A stretch of DNA of 64,000 nucleotides. Origin: Roseovarius nitratireducens. GTDB lineage: Bacteria; Pseudomonadota; Alphaproteobacteria; Rhodobacterales; Rhodobacteraceae. The stretch is taken from assembly GCF_002925845.1 (NCBI RefSeq), contig NZ_PDNI01000018.1, positions 1 to 64,000 on the forward strand. The letters run 5' to 3'. Positions 17,158 through 33,580 of this stretch are shown here, one piece after another. Position numbers and translations under genes: made by a program. The number at the start of each line of letters is the position of its first letter. Within the stretch, counting starts at the first letter, position 1. The notes beneath the pieces are model-generated. The model was not told the DNA's origin and did not search any database. It saw only the letters and a list, made by a program, of their open reading frames with translations.

Positions 17158-17855
17158 TGGCAAAGCTTGGAAAACGGACCCGCGCGCTGCGCGAAGCTGC
17201 CGCTGGCAAGGACAATCTCAGCGTCGAGGACGCGGTCGCGCTCATCAAGGGCAACGCCACCGCGAAATTCGACGAAACGGTTGAAATCTCGCTGAACCTG
17301 GGCGTCGATCCGCGCCACGCGGACCAGATGGTTCGCGGCGTCGTGGGCCTGCCCAACGGCACCGGCAAGACGGTGCGCGTGGCGGTCTTTGCCCGTGGGG
17401 CCAAGGCCGAGGAAGCACAGGCCGCGGGCGCCGACATCGTGGGCGCCGAGGACCTGATGGAAACCGTCCAAGGCGGCACGATCGAGTTTGATCGCTGCAT
17501 CGCCACGCCCGACATGATGCCCGTCGTGGGCCGTCTGGGCAAGGTGCTGGGCCCGCGCAACCTGATGCCGAACCCCAAGGTCGGCACGGTGACGATGGAC
17601 GTGGCGCAGGCCGTCAAGGACGCCAAGGGCGGACAGGTGCAGTTCAAGGCCGAGAAGGCCGGTGTGGTGCACGCGGGCGTCGGCAAGGCGTCGTTCGACG
17701 CCGAGAAGCTGGCCGAGAACGTGCGCGCCTTTGTCTCTGCCGTGCAGAAGGCCAAGCCGACGGGGGCCAAGGGCACCTACGTGAAGAAGATCTCGCTGTC
17801 GTCCACGATGGGCGCGGGCGTGACGATCGACATCAACAGCGCCGCTGTTGAGTAA
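17157..17855 (+). CDS. rplA: 50S ribosomal protein L1
   Basis: The 232-residue L1 of the ribosomal stalk, which contacts the E-site tRNA and usually represses its own L11-L1 m[23 protein letters not shown] and [21 protein letters not shown] are the conserved L1 signatures. The start was set at the ATG overlapping the rplK stop; a longer open frame upstream is not real. A perfect hairpin follows it. Confidence 0.98.
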   Translation: MAKLGKRTRALREAAAGKDNLSVEDAVALIKGNATAKFDETVEISLNLGVDPRHADQMVRGVVGLPNGTGKTVRVAVFARGAKAEEAQAAGADIVGAEDLMETVQGGTIEFDRCIATPDMMPVVGRLGKVLGPRNLMPNPKVGTVTMDVAQAVKDAKGGQVQFKAEKAGVVHAGVGKASFDAEKLAENVRAFVSAVQKAKPTGAKGTYVKKISLSSTMGAGVTIDINSAAVE

Positions 17856-17863
17856 GAATTCGC

Positions 17864-17884
17864 GCCCGGATCGGTGATCCGGGC
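17864..17884 (+). promoter_or_regulatory. Perfect hairpin after rplA in the rplJ leader
   Basis: GCCCGGATC-GGT-GATCCGGGC forms nine base pairs directly after rplA, without a T-tract. It lies at the start of a 266-base stretch leading to rplJ. That stretch has no gene and probably holds a processing site and the L10 autoregulatory leader; I could not identify the kink-turn with confidence. Confidence 0.5.
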
Positions 17885-18121
17885 CGAATGGCGGGGCCGT
17901 ATCCCGGCCCTGTCCTGTCCGAGACGGAGGGTTCGCCCGGTGGTTTGTAAGCCAGGGGTGTATAAATCCTTCCCGAGATGGGGAACGAGATGAGATTTCC
18001 GGCGGCGGCATTCGCTCTCGGGTGATCTTGGCCTCGGGACCCTGACATTGGACCCGAACGCCGCCCCATGGAGGGTGGCAAAACTGAGCCGGGGGGAAAC
18101 CCCCAGATTTGGAGTGAAACT

Positions 18122-18640
18122 GTGGATAGAGCCCAGAAAGAGAAAGTGGTCGATGAACTCGGCCAGATCTTCGAAAGCTCTGGCGTCGTGGTGGTTGCCC
18201 ACTACACGGGTCTGACAGTTGCCGAGATGCAGGATCTTCGTGCCCGTGCCCGTGCGGCCGAGGCATCGGTCCGCGTCGCCAAGAACAGGCTCGCCAAGAT
18301 CGCCCTTGAGGGCAAGCCGTGCGCAAGCATTGCTGACTTCCTCTCGGGCATGACCGTGCTGACCTTTTCCGAGGACCCCGTGGCAGCAGCCAAGGTGGCC
18401 GAGGATTTCGCCAAGGATAACAAGAAATTCGAGATCCTTGGCGGGGCAATGGGCAGCACGGCTCTGGACCGTGCCGGTGTCGAGGCCACGTCGAAACTGC
18501 CGTCGCGCGATGAGCTCATCGCGACGATTGCAGGCATGATCGGCGCACCTGCCTCGAACATCGCGGGGGCCATTGGCGCACCTGCCTCGAACATCGCGAG
18601 CATCCTCTCGACGATCGAGGAACGGGCCGAAGCGGCCTGA
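18122..18640 (+). CDS. rplJ: 50S ribosomal protein L10
   Basis: The 172-residue L10 that anchors L7/L12 dimers to the ribosome. It starts at GTG 18122 ([13 protein letters not shown]) with GGAG eight bases upstream. The globular domain ([33 protein letters not shown]) is typical. The C-terminal stalk helix contains a tandem 10-residue repeat, [10 protein letters not shown] followed by [10 protein letters not shown]. In L10 each roughly 10-residue segment of this helix binds one L7/L12 dimer, so the repeat bears on how many dimers are carried. It is followed by rplL in the same unit. Confidence 0.97.
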   Translation: MDRAQKEKVVDELGQIFESSGVVVVAHYTGLTVAEMQDLRARARAAEASVRVAKNRLAKIALEGKPCASIADFLSGMTVLTFSEDPVAAAKVAEDFAKDNKKFEILGGAMGSTALDRAGVEATSKLPSRDELIATIAGMIGAPASNIAGAIGAPASNIASILSTIEERAEAA

Positions 18641-18712
18641 GGCAAACTGTCAAACGCGTGTGGGGCGGTGCCCCGACGTTGGAACACATCTAGATACGGA
18701 AAGAGCTGAACA

Positions 18713-19093
18713 ATGGCTGATCTGAAAAAACTCGCGGAAGAGATCGTCGGTCTGACGCTTCTCGAAGCACAAGAACTGAAAACCATCCTCAAGGACGAGT
18801 ACGGCATCGAGCCCGCCGCCGGCGGCGCGGTCATGATGGCCGGCCCCGCAGGCGACGCCGGTGGCGAAGCCGCCGAGGAGCAGACCGAATTCGACGTGAT
18901 CCTGAAATCGGCCGGTGCGTCGAAGATCAACGTCATCAAGGAGGTCCGCGCGATCACGGGCCTTGGTCTCAAGGAAGCCAAGGACCTCGTCGAGGCCGGT
19001 GGCAAGGCCGTCAAGGAGCAGGTCTCCAAGGACGAAGCCGAAGAGATCAAGGGCAAGCTGGAAGCAGCCGGCGCCGAGGTCGAACTCAAGTGA
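18713..19093 (+). CDS. rplL: 50S ribosomal protein L7/L12
   Basis: The 126-residue stalk protein that recruits translation GTPases. The N-terminal dimerisation and L10-binding helices ([23 protein letters not shown]), an Ala/Gly hinge ([24 protein letters not shown]) and the C-terminal domain ([35 protein letters not shown]) are all present. It follows rplJ by 72 bases with its own leader hairpin. Confidence 0.98.
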   Translation: MADLKKLAEEIVGLTLLEAQELKTILKDEYGIEPAAGGAVMMAGPAGDAGGEAAEEQTEFDVILKSAGASKINVIKEVRAITGLGLKEAKDLVEAGGKAVKEQVSKDEAEEIKGKLEAAGAEVELK

Positions 19094-19125
19094 TCGCCGC
19101 ACAACGTGTGGCATGACCATAGGCT

Positions 19126-19146
19126 GGGCCCGGAAAATCCGGGCCC
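19126..19146 (+). promoter_or_regulatory. Hairpin between rplL and rpoB
   Basis: GGGCCCGGA-AAA-TCCGGGCCC forms nine base pairs 33 bases after rplL, with no T-tract. In E. coli the same gap holds a partial terminator and an RNase III site that lower rpoBC expression relative to rplJL; this hairpin is in the same place and may do the same. Confidence 0.5.
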
Positions 19147-19328
19147 GGCCGAACCTGTCTCAGAGAGGCCCTGGCCGTGCCGGGGGTTCTTTCAGGCGAG
19201 GTTCGTGCGATCGGGAGGCCTCTGGTGGGACAGGGGCCGGGAATGGATCGCCCCGCCCTCTCGGAAGACCGCGGCGCTGTAGCCCGACAGCGTAGGCGGC
19301 CGGTGAGAAACGAAAGGTGAGATCAATC

Positions 19329-23465
<4,137 letters not shown>

Positions 23466-23474
23466 GCGCCGCGC

Positions 23475-23521
23475 GCCGGACCCTTTGAAAGGGTCCGGCC
23501 CGTTTTCTTTGCAAGAAAACG
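23475..23521. repeat. Two tandem inverted repeats between rpoB and rpoC
   Basis: The first hairpin, 23475-23499, pairs GCCGGACCCTT with AAGGGTCCGGC around TGA. The second, 23501-23521, pairs CGTTTTCTT with AAGAAAACG around TGC. Both are perfect and one base apart. There is no T-run long enough for termination, so an RNA-processing or REP-like role is more likely. Confidence 0.7.
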
Positions 23522-23563
23522 GCGCTGTTCCTCCCTCTACCGCCAGCCTCTAAGGATTTTAAA

Positions 23564-27811
<4,248 letters not shown>

Positions 27812-27834
27812 TCACCTCGGCCAGACGAGACAGG

Positions 27835-27864
27835 AAAGCCCGGCCATCTGGCCGGGCTTTTTTT
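27835..27864 (+). terminator. Rho-independent terminator of rpoBC
   Basis: AAAGCCCGGCC and GGCCGGGCTTT pair perfectly around ATCT and end in seven or more T. It lies 24 bases after the rpoC stop. Confidence 0.95.
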
Positions 27865-27955
27865 GTGGACGGCTGTCAGGCGCAATGGTCGATGCTGCGG
27901 GTGCGCAACTTGTGTGCAAATGGCAGGGGTGAGCCTGGAGGGGACATTGGGGTGA

Positions 27956-28096
27956 GCCGCGCCATCGCATGTCCGCGGGCAGGCGATCCATCGGTCTTTT
28001 CAGTGCGCTTTATCCATCCATACCCGCAAAACATGCGATCGGCGCGCTGGCTTGACCATATCGCCTGTCCGGGGGGCGGACATGCGATGGCGCGGC
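27956..28096. repeat. 141-bp intergenic element bounded by long inverted repeats
   Basis: A 485-base gap between rpoC and the next gene holds no credible gene. Inside it, a perfect 21-base arm at 27956-27976 (starting GCCGCGCCATCGCATG) is repeated inverted at 28076-28096. The match extends inward with few mismatches to about 27987 and 28059 (AGGCGAT and ATCGCCT). This gives arms of roughly 32 bases around a core of about 70 bases. It could be a miniature mobile-element relic, a large RNA hairpin or a processing site. No flanking target duplication is evident. Confidence 0.6.
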
Positions 28097-28296
28097 GGGC
28101 TTCGCCCTTGATTCCGCGCCGGGACCAGAGAGGCAAACGACCGCAACAGGCCAAACCGCGCTCTTCACAACGGATTCAGGCATAGACTGTTCCGGCTCGC
28201 ATACCCGGCATCGCGGATCGCAAGCGCGGCGAAATTCGGCGCCGCTGCTTTCTTGACGGGGTGCTGCCATGCAATGAAAGCGGCCCCGAAATCTGT

Positions 28297-30330
28297 TCAG
28301 GACGCCGCCTGTTTCCCCTCCAGCGCGTGCAGTTCGTCGAGCGGGATATGGCAATGGATGACGTGGCCGTCCGCCGTCTGCCGCGCGGGCGGCGTGTCTG
28401 TCTCGCAAATGGCGCCGCGTTTCACCGGGCAGCGCCGCTGGAACGGGCAGCCCCGTGCGGGCGGCGCAAGCTCGACGGCGTCCTCGGCCAGAAGCCGCGG
28501 TGCGTGGTCGGGATCGGGGGCGAGCACCGCGCCGAGCAGGACATCGGTGTAGGGGTGATGGGGCGGGGCAAAGACCGCCTCGGTCGGCCCCGCCTCGCAG
28601 ATGCGCCCCTGGTAGAGCACCGCGACCCGGTCCGACAGCGCGCGCACAACCGTCAGATCGTGGCTGACGAAGATGAAGCCGGTGCCGTGGCGCGCCTTGA
28701 GATCGCCCAGCAATTCGAGCACGGCGGCCTGCACCGAGACGTCGAGCGCCGAGGTGATCTCGTCGCACAGCACGGCCTCGGGCCCGGCGGCAAAGGCGCG
28801 CGCCACCGCCACGCGCTGTTTCTCGCCCCCCGAGAGCTGCCCCGGCAGGCGGTCGAGGTAATGCGCGCCGAGGCGCACGGTCTCGAGCAATTCGGCGGCG
28901 CGGTCGTGGCAGGGCTGTCCGTGCAACCCGAAATAGAGCCGCAGGGGCTGGGCGAGGATGTCGCCCACGGATTGGCGCGGGTTGAGGCTCTCGTCGGGGT
29001 TCTGGAATATCATCTGGATGCGGCGCAGGGTTTCGGGACGGCGGCGTTCGGCCGAGGTGGCCAGATCGGTTCCGTCCTCCAGCGCGATCCGCCCGCTGGC
29101 GGGCGGCAGTAGCCCGGCGATCGCGCGCAGGATGGTGGATTTTCCGCTACCCGATTCGCCCACGAGGCCGAGCGTCTCGCCGTGCCGGAGCGTGAGGTCT
29201 ATACCTTCGACAGTGGCCGGGGGGCGGGGGGTGCCACGGAGCCGTGCCAGAAGGCCGGGGCTGTCATAGCGCACCGAGAGCGCGCGTGTGGAGAGAAGCG
29301 GCGGGCCGTCGGTTGCCGCGCCGGGCGCGGTGCTCTCCGACGGGGCGGGGGACGCCACCTTTTCGGGATAGAGGCAGCGCGCGCGCTGGCCGTCGCGTGT
29401 CTCGGCCATCGGCGGCGGCGCGGCGCGGCAGTCATCGGTCGCGAGGGCGCAGCGCGGGGCAAAGGCACAGCCCGTTCGCGGTATGTCGGGCGTGGGCGGT
29501 CGCCCATCGAGTGCGCGGGGCAGGGTGCGCGCGCCGAGCCGGGGGATCGCCGCCAGCAGCGCCGCCGCGTAGGGATGCGAGGGTGCGGTCAGCACCGACC
29601 TCGCCGGACCCGCGAGCACCGTCTCGCCCGCGTAGAGCACATGCACCCGGTCACAGACCTGTGCGATCACACCGAGATCGTGGCTGACATAGACCATCGC
29701 CATGTCGCGCTCGCGCGCCAGCCCGCGCAGCAGCGCGAGGATATGGGCCTGCGTGGTCACGTCGAGCCCGGTGGTGGGCTCGTCGAGCAGCAGGGCCTCG
29801 GGCTCGCCCGCCAGTGCCATCGCGATGGCCACGCGCTGTTGTTGCCCGCCCGAGAGCTCGTGCGGGTAGCGCCGCAGGATCGTGTCGGGATCGGGCAGGC
29901 GCACCTGCGCGAGCAGGTCGCGTGCGCGCGTGCGGTGGGTGGCCGGGTCGTGGTCGCAATGGAGGCGCAGCGCCTCGGCGATCTGCGTGCCGATGCGCTG
30001 CGTGGGTGTCAGCGCCTGCCCGGAGTTCTGCGGGATCAGGCCCAGCTTGCCGCCGCGGATGCGCGCGAGGGCAGGGGGCGCGAGGGCGAACATGTCCTGC
30101 CCGTCGAACCGCGCCGCGCCACCCAGCCGTGCCAGCCCGTGGCGCAGGTAGCCCATCGCCGCCAGTGCCAGCGTGCTCTTGCCCGAGCCGCTCTCGCCCA
30201 CGATGCCCACGCTCTCGCCCCGGCAGACCGCCAGATCGACCTCGTGCAACACCGGCAGCATTGCCCCTGACCGCCCGCGAAAGCCCACGCTGAGCCCGGA
30301 AATGTCGATGAGGGGGGGCTGTGCGCTCAT
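28297..30330 (-). CDS. Fused two-domain peptide-type ABC transporter ATPase
   Basis: A 677-residue protein containing two complete Dpp/Opp-class ATPases in tandem, equivalent to DppD fused to DppF. Each half has the Walker A motif GESGSGKST (about residues 45 and 400), a signature (LSGGQQQR, LSGGEKQR) and Walker B with Glu (LLLDEPTTG, VLCDEITSA). Each half ends with the oligopeptide-family Cys motif (GCAFAPRC, GCPFQRRC). It powers import with the two upstream permeases. Such fusions are common in alphaproteobacteria. The cargo could be peptides, nickel chelates or opines; no binding protein is present to tell. Confidence 0.9.
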   Translation of the reverse strand: MSAQPPLIDISGLSVGFRGRSGAMLPVLHEVDLAVCRGESVGIVGESGSGKSTLALAAMGYLRHGLARLGGAARFDGQDMFALAPPALARIRGGKLGLIPQNSGQALTPTQRIGTQIAEALRLHCDHDPATHRTRARDLLAQVRLPDPDTILRRYPHELSGGQQQRVAIAMALAGEPEALLLDEPTTGLDVTTQAHILALLRGLARERDMAMVYVSHDLGVIAQVCDRVHVLYAGETVLAGPARSVLTAPSHPYAAALLAAIPRLGARTLPRALDGRPPTPDIPRTGCAFAPRCALATDDCRAAPPPMAETRDGQRARCLYPEKVASPAPSESTAPGAATDGPPLLSTRALSVRYDSPGLLARLRGTPRPPATVEGIDLTLRHGETLGLVGESGSGKSTILRAIAGLLPPASGRIALEDGTDLATSAERRRPETLRRIQMIFQNPDESLNPRQSVGDILAQPLRLYFGLHGQPCHDRAAELLETVRLGAHYLDRLPGQLSGGEKQRVAVARAFAAGPEAVLCDEITSALDVSVQAAVLELLGDLKARHGTGFIFVSHDLTVVRALSDRVAVLYQGRICEAGPTEAVFAPPHHPYTDVLLGAVLAPDPDHAPRLLAEDAVELAPPARGCPFQRRCPVKRGAICETDTPPARQTADGHVIHCHIPLDELHALEGKQAAS

Positions 30331-30331
30331 C

Positions 30332-31207
30332 TCAGATCACTGCCTTGCGGCTGCGGTCCAGCCCCAGCGTCTTGGCCAGCGCGTCGGCGGTGAGGTTGAT
30401 GCCGATGATGAGCGTTGAAAGTGCGACCACCGGCGCGATCACGCCCAGCGGCGCCAGCGACATGTAGACCCGCGCATCCGACACCATCAGCCCCCAATCC
30501 GGGCGCGGCGGGGCCACGCCAAAGCCGAGGAACGACAGCGCCGAGAAGCCCAGGAGCATCCACGACCAGCGCATCGCGCCCTCCACCAGCAGCGTGTCGG
30601 TGACGTTGGGCAGGATCTCGCGGCGCACGATATCGAACGGGCGATGCCCGCGCGCCCGCGCCGCCGAGACGAAATCGCGGGCCACCACCTCGTGCGCGGC
30701 GGCCCGCGCCACCCGGATCACCGGGATGCCGAAGAAGAAGGCGAGCGTGGGCAGGAGCACCTCGCCGCCGGTGCCGAACACGGTGATGAGCACCAGCAGC
30801 GGCAGGATGCCCGGCAGGGCGAGGAATGCGTCCACCACCCGCATCGCCACCTCGTCCGGCCAGCCGCCGCGCAGCCCCAGCCACACGCCGGTCAGCCCGC
30901 CCCAGATCATCGCCACCGGCGTGGCGATGCCGGTGATGACCAGCGCCTCGCGCCCGCCCAGCATGACGCGGGTCAGCACGTCGCGCCCGAGGTGATCGGT
31001 GCCCAGCCAATGCGCCGCCGAGGGCCCTGTAAGAGTACCGGTGGCGTCCATCGACTTGTAATCGTAGGGCACGATCCACGGGCTCGCGAGCGCCAGCGCA
31101 AGGTGAAGTGTCACCAGCGTCAGCCCGATCGCCCCCGAGGGTCGCGCCATCATGTCGCGCAGCACGCCGCGCGCGCGCCCGGCGGTGGAGAGCGCCGCGC
31201 CGCTCAT
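30332..31207 (-). CDS. Peptide-type ABC transporter permease, DppC class
   Basis: A 291-residue permease with an N-terminal membrane segment, the HWLGTDHLGRDVLTRVMLGGR motif typical of DppC/OppC, and the coupling loop DFVSAARARGHRPFDIVRREILPN. Its start overlaps the stop of the DppB-class gene by ATGA. It lies one base before the fused ATPase gene, so the three are one operon. Confidence 0.9.
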   Translation of the reverse strand: MSGAALSTAGRARGVLRDMMARPSGAIGLTLVTLHLALALASPWIVPYDYKSMDATGTLTGPSAAHWLGTDHLGRDVLTRVMLGGREALVITGIATPVAMIWGGLTGVWLGLRGGWPDEVAMRVVDAFLALPGILPLLVLITVFGTGGEVLLPTLAFFFGIPVIRVARAAAHEVVARDFVSAARARGHRPFDIVRREILPNVTDTLLVEGAMRWSWMLLGFSALSFLGFGVAPPRPDWGLMVSDARVYMSLAPLGVIAPVVALSTLIIGINLTADALAKTLGLDRSRKAVI

Positions 31208-32163
31208 CGCTGCCTCGCGCGGTGGCTGCGCAGGCGCGGGTTGAGCGCCAGGCTGAGGATGTCGGCCACGAGGTTCACGCCGACATAGGTCGCCGCGACG
31301 ATCATCGTGATCGCCTGCACGACCGGCAGGTCGCGGTCGGAAATGGCATCGACCAGCAGGCGACCGAGGCCGGGATAGTTGAACACCACCTCCACCACCA
31401 CCACGCCACCCAGCAGCCACGCCACGGTGAGCGCGATGACGTTGATCGCGGGCAGCAGTGCGTTGGGCAGCGCGTGGCGGAACACGATGCGCCAGTAGGG
31501 CACGCCCTTGAGCGTGGCCATCTGCACGTAATCCGAGGCCATTGCCTCGATCACGGAGGCGCGGATCATCCGCATCACGTGGGCGATCATCAGCATGGTC
31601 AGCACCGTCGAGGCGAGGATGAACTCGGGAAAGAACTCCAGTGGCGGCGCGTCGGCGGGGGTGAGCACGATGGCGGGCACCCATCCCAGCCAGATGGCGA
31701 AGACGAGGATCAGCACCGTCGCGGCGACGAATTCAGGGATCGTCATGGCGAGGATCACGCCGGTGGAAAACAAGAGATCCGGCCAGCGGTCGCGGGTGAG
31801 CCCCGCCACCACCCCCAGCGTGATCGCCAGCGGGATGCCGACGGCCAGCGCACCCGCCGCCAACAGCAGCGAGTTGCGCACCCGGTAGCCGACCATCTGG
31901 GCGATGCTTTCCTGTCCGCCCGCCGACATGCCGAAATCGCCCTGCACGACACCCGCCGCCCACTCGGCATAGCGGGCGAGGGCGGGGGTATCGAGCCCCA
32001 TCGCCTTGCGGCAGGCAGCGAGCGCCTCGCCATGGGCGTCACGTTCGAGGATGGCGGTGCAGGCATCGCCTGGCAGCGCCTCGACCCCGAGAAAGATGAT
32101 GACCGACACCAGCCACACGGTCACCAGACCGAGCGCGAAACGCCGTGCGATCAGCCCGTACAT
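31204..32163 (-). CDS. Peptide-type ABC transporter permease, DppB class
   Basis: A 319-residue permease. MYGLIARRFALGLVTVWLVSVIIFL is the usual first membrane span, and the coupling loop AMASDYVQMATLKGVPYWRIVFRHALPNALLP is typical. I chose ATG 32163, which follows GGGGAGA, and rejected a 34-codon extension lacking family similarity. It is the first gene of the three-gene operon. The loop between spans 1 and 2 contains a Cys pair (DACTAILER, LAACRKAMG). Confidence 0.9.
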   Translation of the reverse strand: MYGLIARRFALGLVTVWLVSVIIFLGVEALPGDACTAILERDAHGEALAACRKAMGLDTPALARYAEWAAGVVQGDFGMSAGGQESIAQMVGYRVRNSLLLAAGALAVGIPLAITLGVVAGLTRDRWPDLLFSTGVILAMTIPEFVAATVLILVFAIWLGWVPAIVLTPADAPPLEFFPEFILASTVLTMLMIAHVMRMIRASVIEAMASDYVQMATLKGVPYWRIVFRHALPNALLPAINVIALTVAWLLGGVVVVEVVFNYPGLGRLLVDAISDRDLPVVQAITMIVAATYVGVNLVADILSLALNPRLRSHRARQR

Positions 32164-32301
32164 GCCGTCGTGTCTCCCCAAGCCGGCCTTTGAACGGGCC
32201 GTTTGCGTCTCAAGCCTAGACCAGCCCCGTGGTTCGCGTCGATAGAGGGGCTGTGCTGCGACCATACTTTGCGATCAAACTCGCGTGTGGCAACGGAAAA
32301 T

Positions 32302-32321
32302 ATTCTCTTGTTGTTGAGAAT
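32302..32321. promoter_or_regulatory. Inverted repeat upstream of the peptide-type transporter operon
   Basis: ATTCTC-N8-GAGAAT lies about 140 bases upstream of the first permease start, in the only AT-rich part of the 218-base gap. It is a plausible operator for the minus-strand operon; no regulator can be named. Confidence 0.35.
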
Positions 32322-32381
32322 CAGGTGCGTTTGGCTCGATGAGGGTGCAAATTTTGCGCGTATTCACCGCGTTTCACCCTT

Positions 32382-32954
32382 TCACGGGCAGTGGTTCACG
32401 CTCCCGACCCGCCAGCCCTTCCCGTGCCAGTGCAGGTCCGTCACCGACAGCGGGTCGATGCGGTGGCCGAACGCCTCGTAGGCCGTGATCCCGAGCGCCG
32501 CCTGCACCTGTGTCAGGATGGTGCCCATATGCGCCACGGCGACAATATCGCGCCCGGGATGCGCCGCACGCAGGCGCGCGACCGCACGCCCGACACGGGC
32601 GGATACCTCGTGCCAGCTTTCGCCGCCGGGCGGGCGCACATCGCCCGGCGCGTCCCAGAAGGCGCGCAGGCGGGGCTGGTCGGGGATGGTGTCGAAGCGC
32701 TGCAATTCCCAATCGCCGAAATGGATTTCGCGCAGGTCCGGGTCGTCCGCGAGGCGCGGGCGCGGGCCCGCGATGGCGTCGGCGGTGGCCCGCGCGCGGG
32801 CGAGATCGGAGGAGATCACCAGCGCGTCCCCCGGCAGGTGTGCCGAGAGCCGTGCGAGCCTGGCAGTATCGCCCAGATCGGCGGGCAGGTCTGACCAGCC
32901 GACCATGCCGGTCGCATGGGTGGGCCCATGCCGGACCCAGAAGACACGGCTCAT
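32382..32954 (-). CDS. Histidine phosphatase (CobC/alpha-ribazole phosphatase-like)
   Basis: A 190-residue phosphoglycerate-mutase-fold phosphatase. The catalytic RHG is in VFWVRHGPTHA, the acid or base region reads LREIHFGDWE, and the second His is in VAHMGTIL. The Arg-His-Gly core and short length fit alpha-ribazole-5'-phosphate phosphatases. It overlaps cobU by four bases, supporting a role in the nucleotide loop of cobalamin. A general sugar-phosphate phosphatase remains possible. It is the last gene of a two-gene minus-strand operon. Confidence 0.8.
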   Translation of the reverse strand: MSRVFWVRHGPTHATGMVGWSDLPADLGDTARLARLSAHLPGDALVISSDLARARATADAIAGPRPRLADDPDLREIHFGDWELQRFDTIPDQPRLRAFWDAPGDVRPPGGESWHEVSARVGRAVARLRAAHPGRDIVAVAHMGTILTQVQAALGITAYEAFGHRIDPLSVTDLHWHGKGWRVGSVNHCP

Positions 32955-33472
32955 GGCAGGTGTCCCTTGAGCACCTGCGGCAGGCCAGCGATGACGTTGA
33001 CCACCAGCCCCGCGCGCGCTGCGAGCTGCTGGTTGAGTGCGCCCTGCGCGTTCTGAAACCGCCGCGCCAGCGCGTTGTCGGGCACCACCGACAGGCCGAC
33101 CTCGTTGGAGACCACCACCACCGGCGCCGCACAGGCGTCGAGTGCGTCGAACAGCGCGGCCTCGGCCTCGACCATATCGCTGTCGGCCAGCAGGTGATTG
33201 GACAGCCACATGGTCGCGCAGTCGAGCAGCACCACCTCGTCCGCCCGCGCCGCGCCGAGCGCCGGGGCGAGATCGCGAGGCGCCTCGAGCGTGCGCCACG
33301 CGGGGCCGCGCCGCGCGCGGTGGCGGTCGAGCTTGGCGCGCATCTCGGCGTCATGCGCCTCGGCCGTGGCGAGATACAGCCTCGCACCGCCCGCTGCGGC
33401 GACAAGCCCCTCTGCAAAAACGGATTTTCCAGAGGCCGCGCCGCCGAGAACGAGGCTGAGCCGTGGTAACAT
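32951..33472 (-). CDS. cobU: Adenosylcobinamide kinase / adenosylcobinamide-phosphate guanylyltransferase
   Basis: A 173-residue bifunctional enzyme (CobU, called CobP in some organisms) that phosphorylates adenosylcobinamide and attaches GMP. The P-loop GGAASGKSVFAE is at residues 10-21, followed by YLATAEAHDAEMRAKLDRHRARRGPAW with the guanylylated His. VVVVSNEVGLSVVP completes the family signature. It is transcribed divergently from rpoH. No other cobalamin genes are visible here. Confidence 0.93.
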   Translation of the reverse strand: MLPRLSLVLGGAASGKSVFAEGLVAAAGGARLYLATAEAHDAEMRAKLDRHRARRGPAWRTLEAPRDLAPALGAARADEVVLLDCATMWLSNHLLADSDMVEAEAALFDALDACAAPVVVVSNEVGLSVVPDNALARRFQNAQGALNQQLAARAGLVVNVIAGLPQVLKGHLP

Positions 33473-33493
33473 GAGTCACAAACTCTCCATATT

Positions 33494-33520
33494 GTGATCC
33501 GATCACCTCTTGTCTGCGTA
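33494..33520 (+). promoter_or_regulatory. Candidate ECF sigma (RpoE-type) promoter of rpoH
   Basis: TGATCC at 33495-33500, followed after 16 bases by CGTA at 33517-33520, resembles the -35 and -10 elements of RpoE-dependent promoters that drive rpoHII in Rhodobacter. The same bases form a perfect palindrome, GTGATC-C-GATCAC (33494-33506), so a repressor site is the alternative reading. It lies about 60 bases before the rpoH start. Confidence 0.45.
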
Positions 33521-33580
33521 GCACCGAGTGAATTGCTCGGAAAGAGCGCATCCGCACCAGACGCATGACAGGGGGATCAC

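Noticed and set aside
27865-28185. Short frames in the rpoC downstream gap
   Set aside because: They run through the inverted-repeat element and have no family similarity or ribosome sites.
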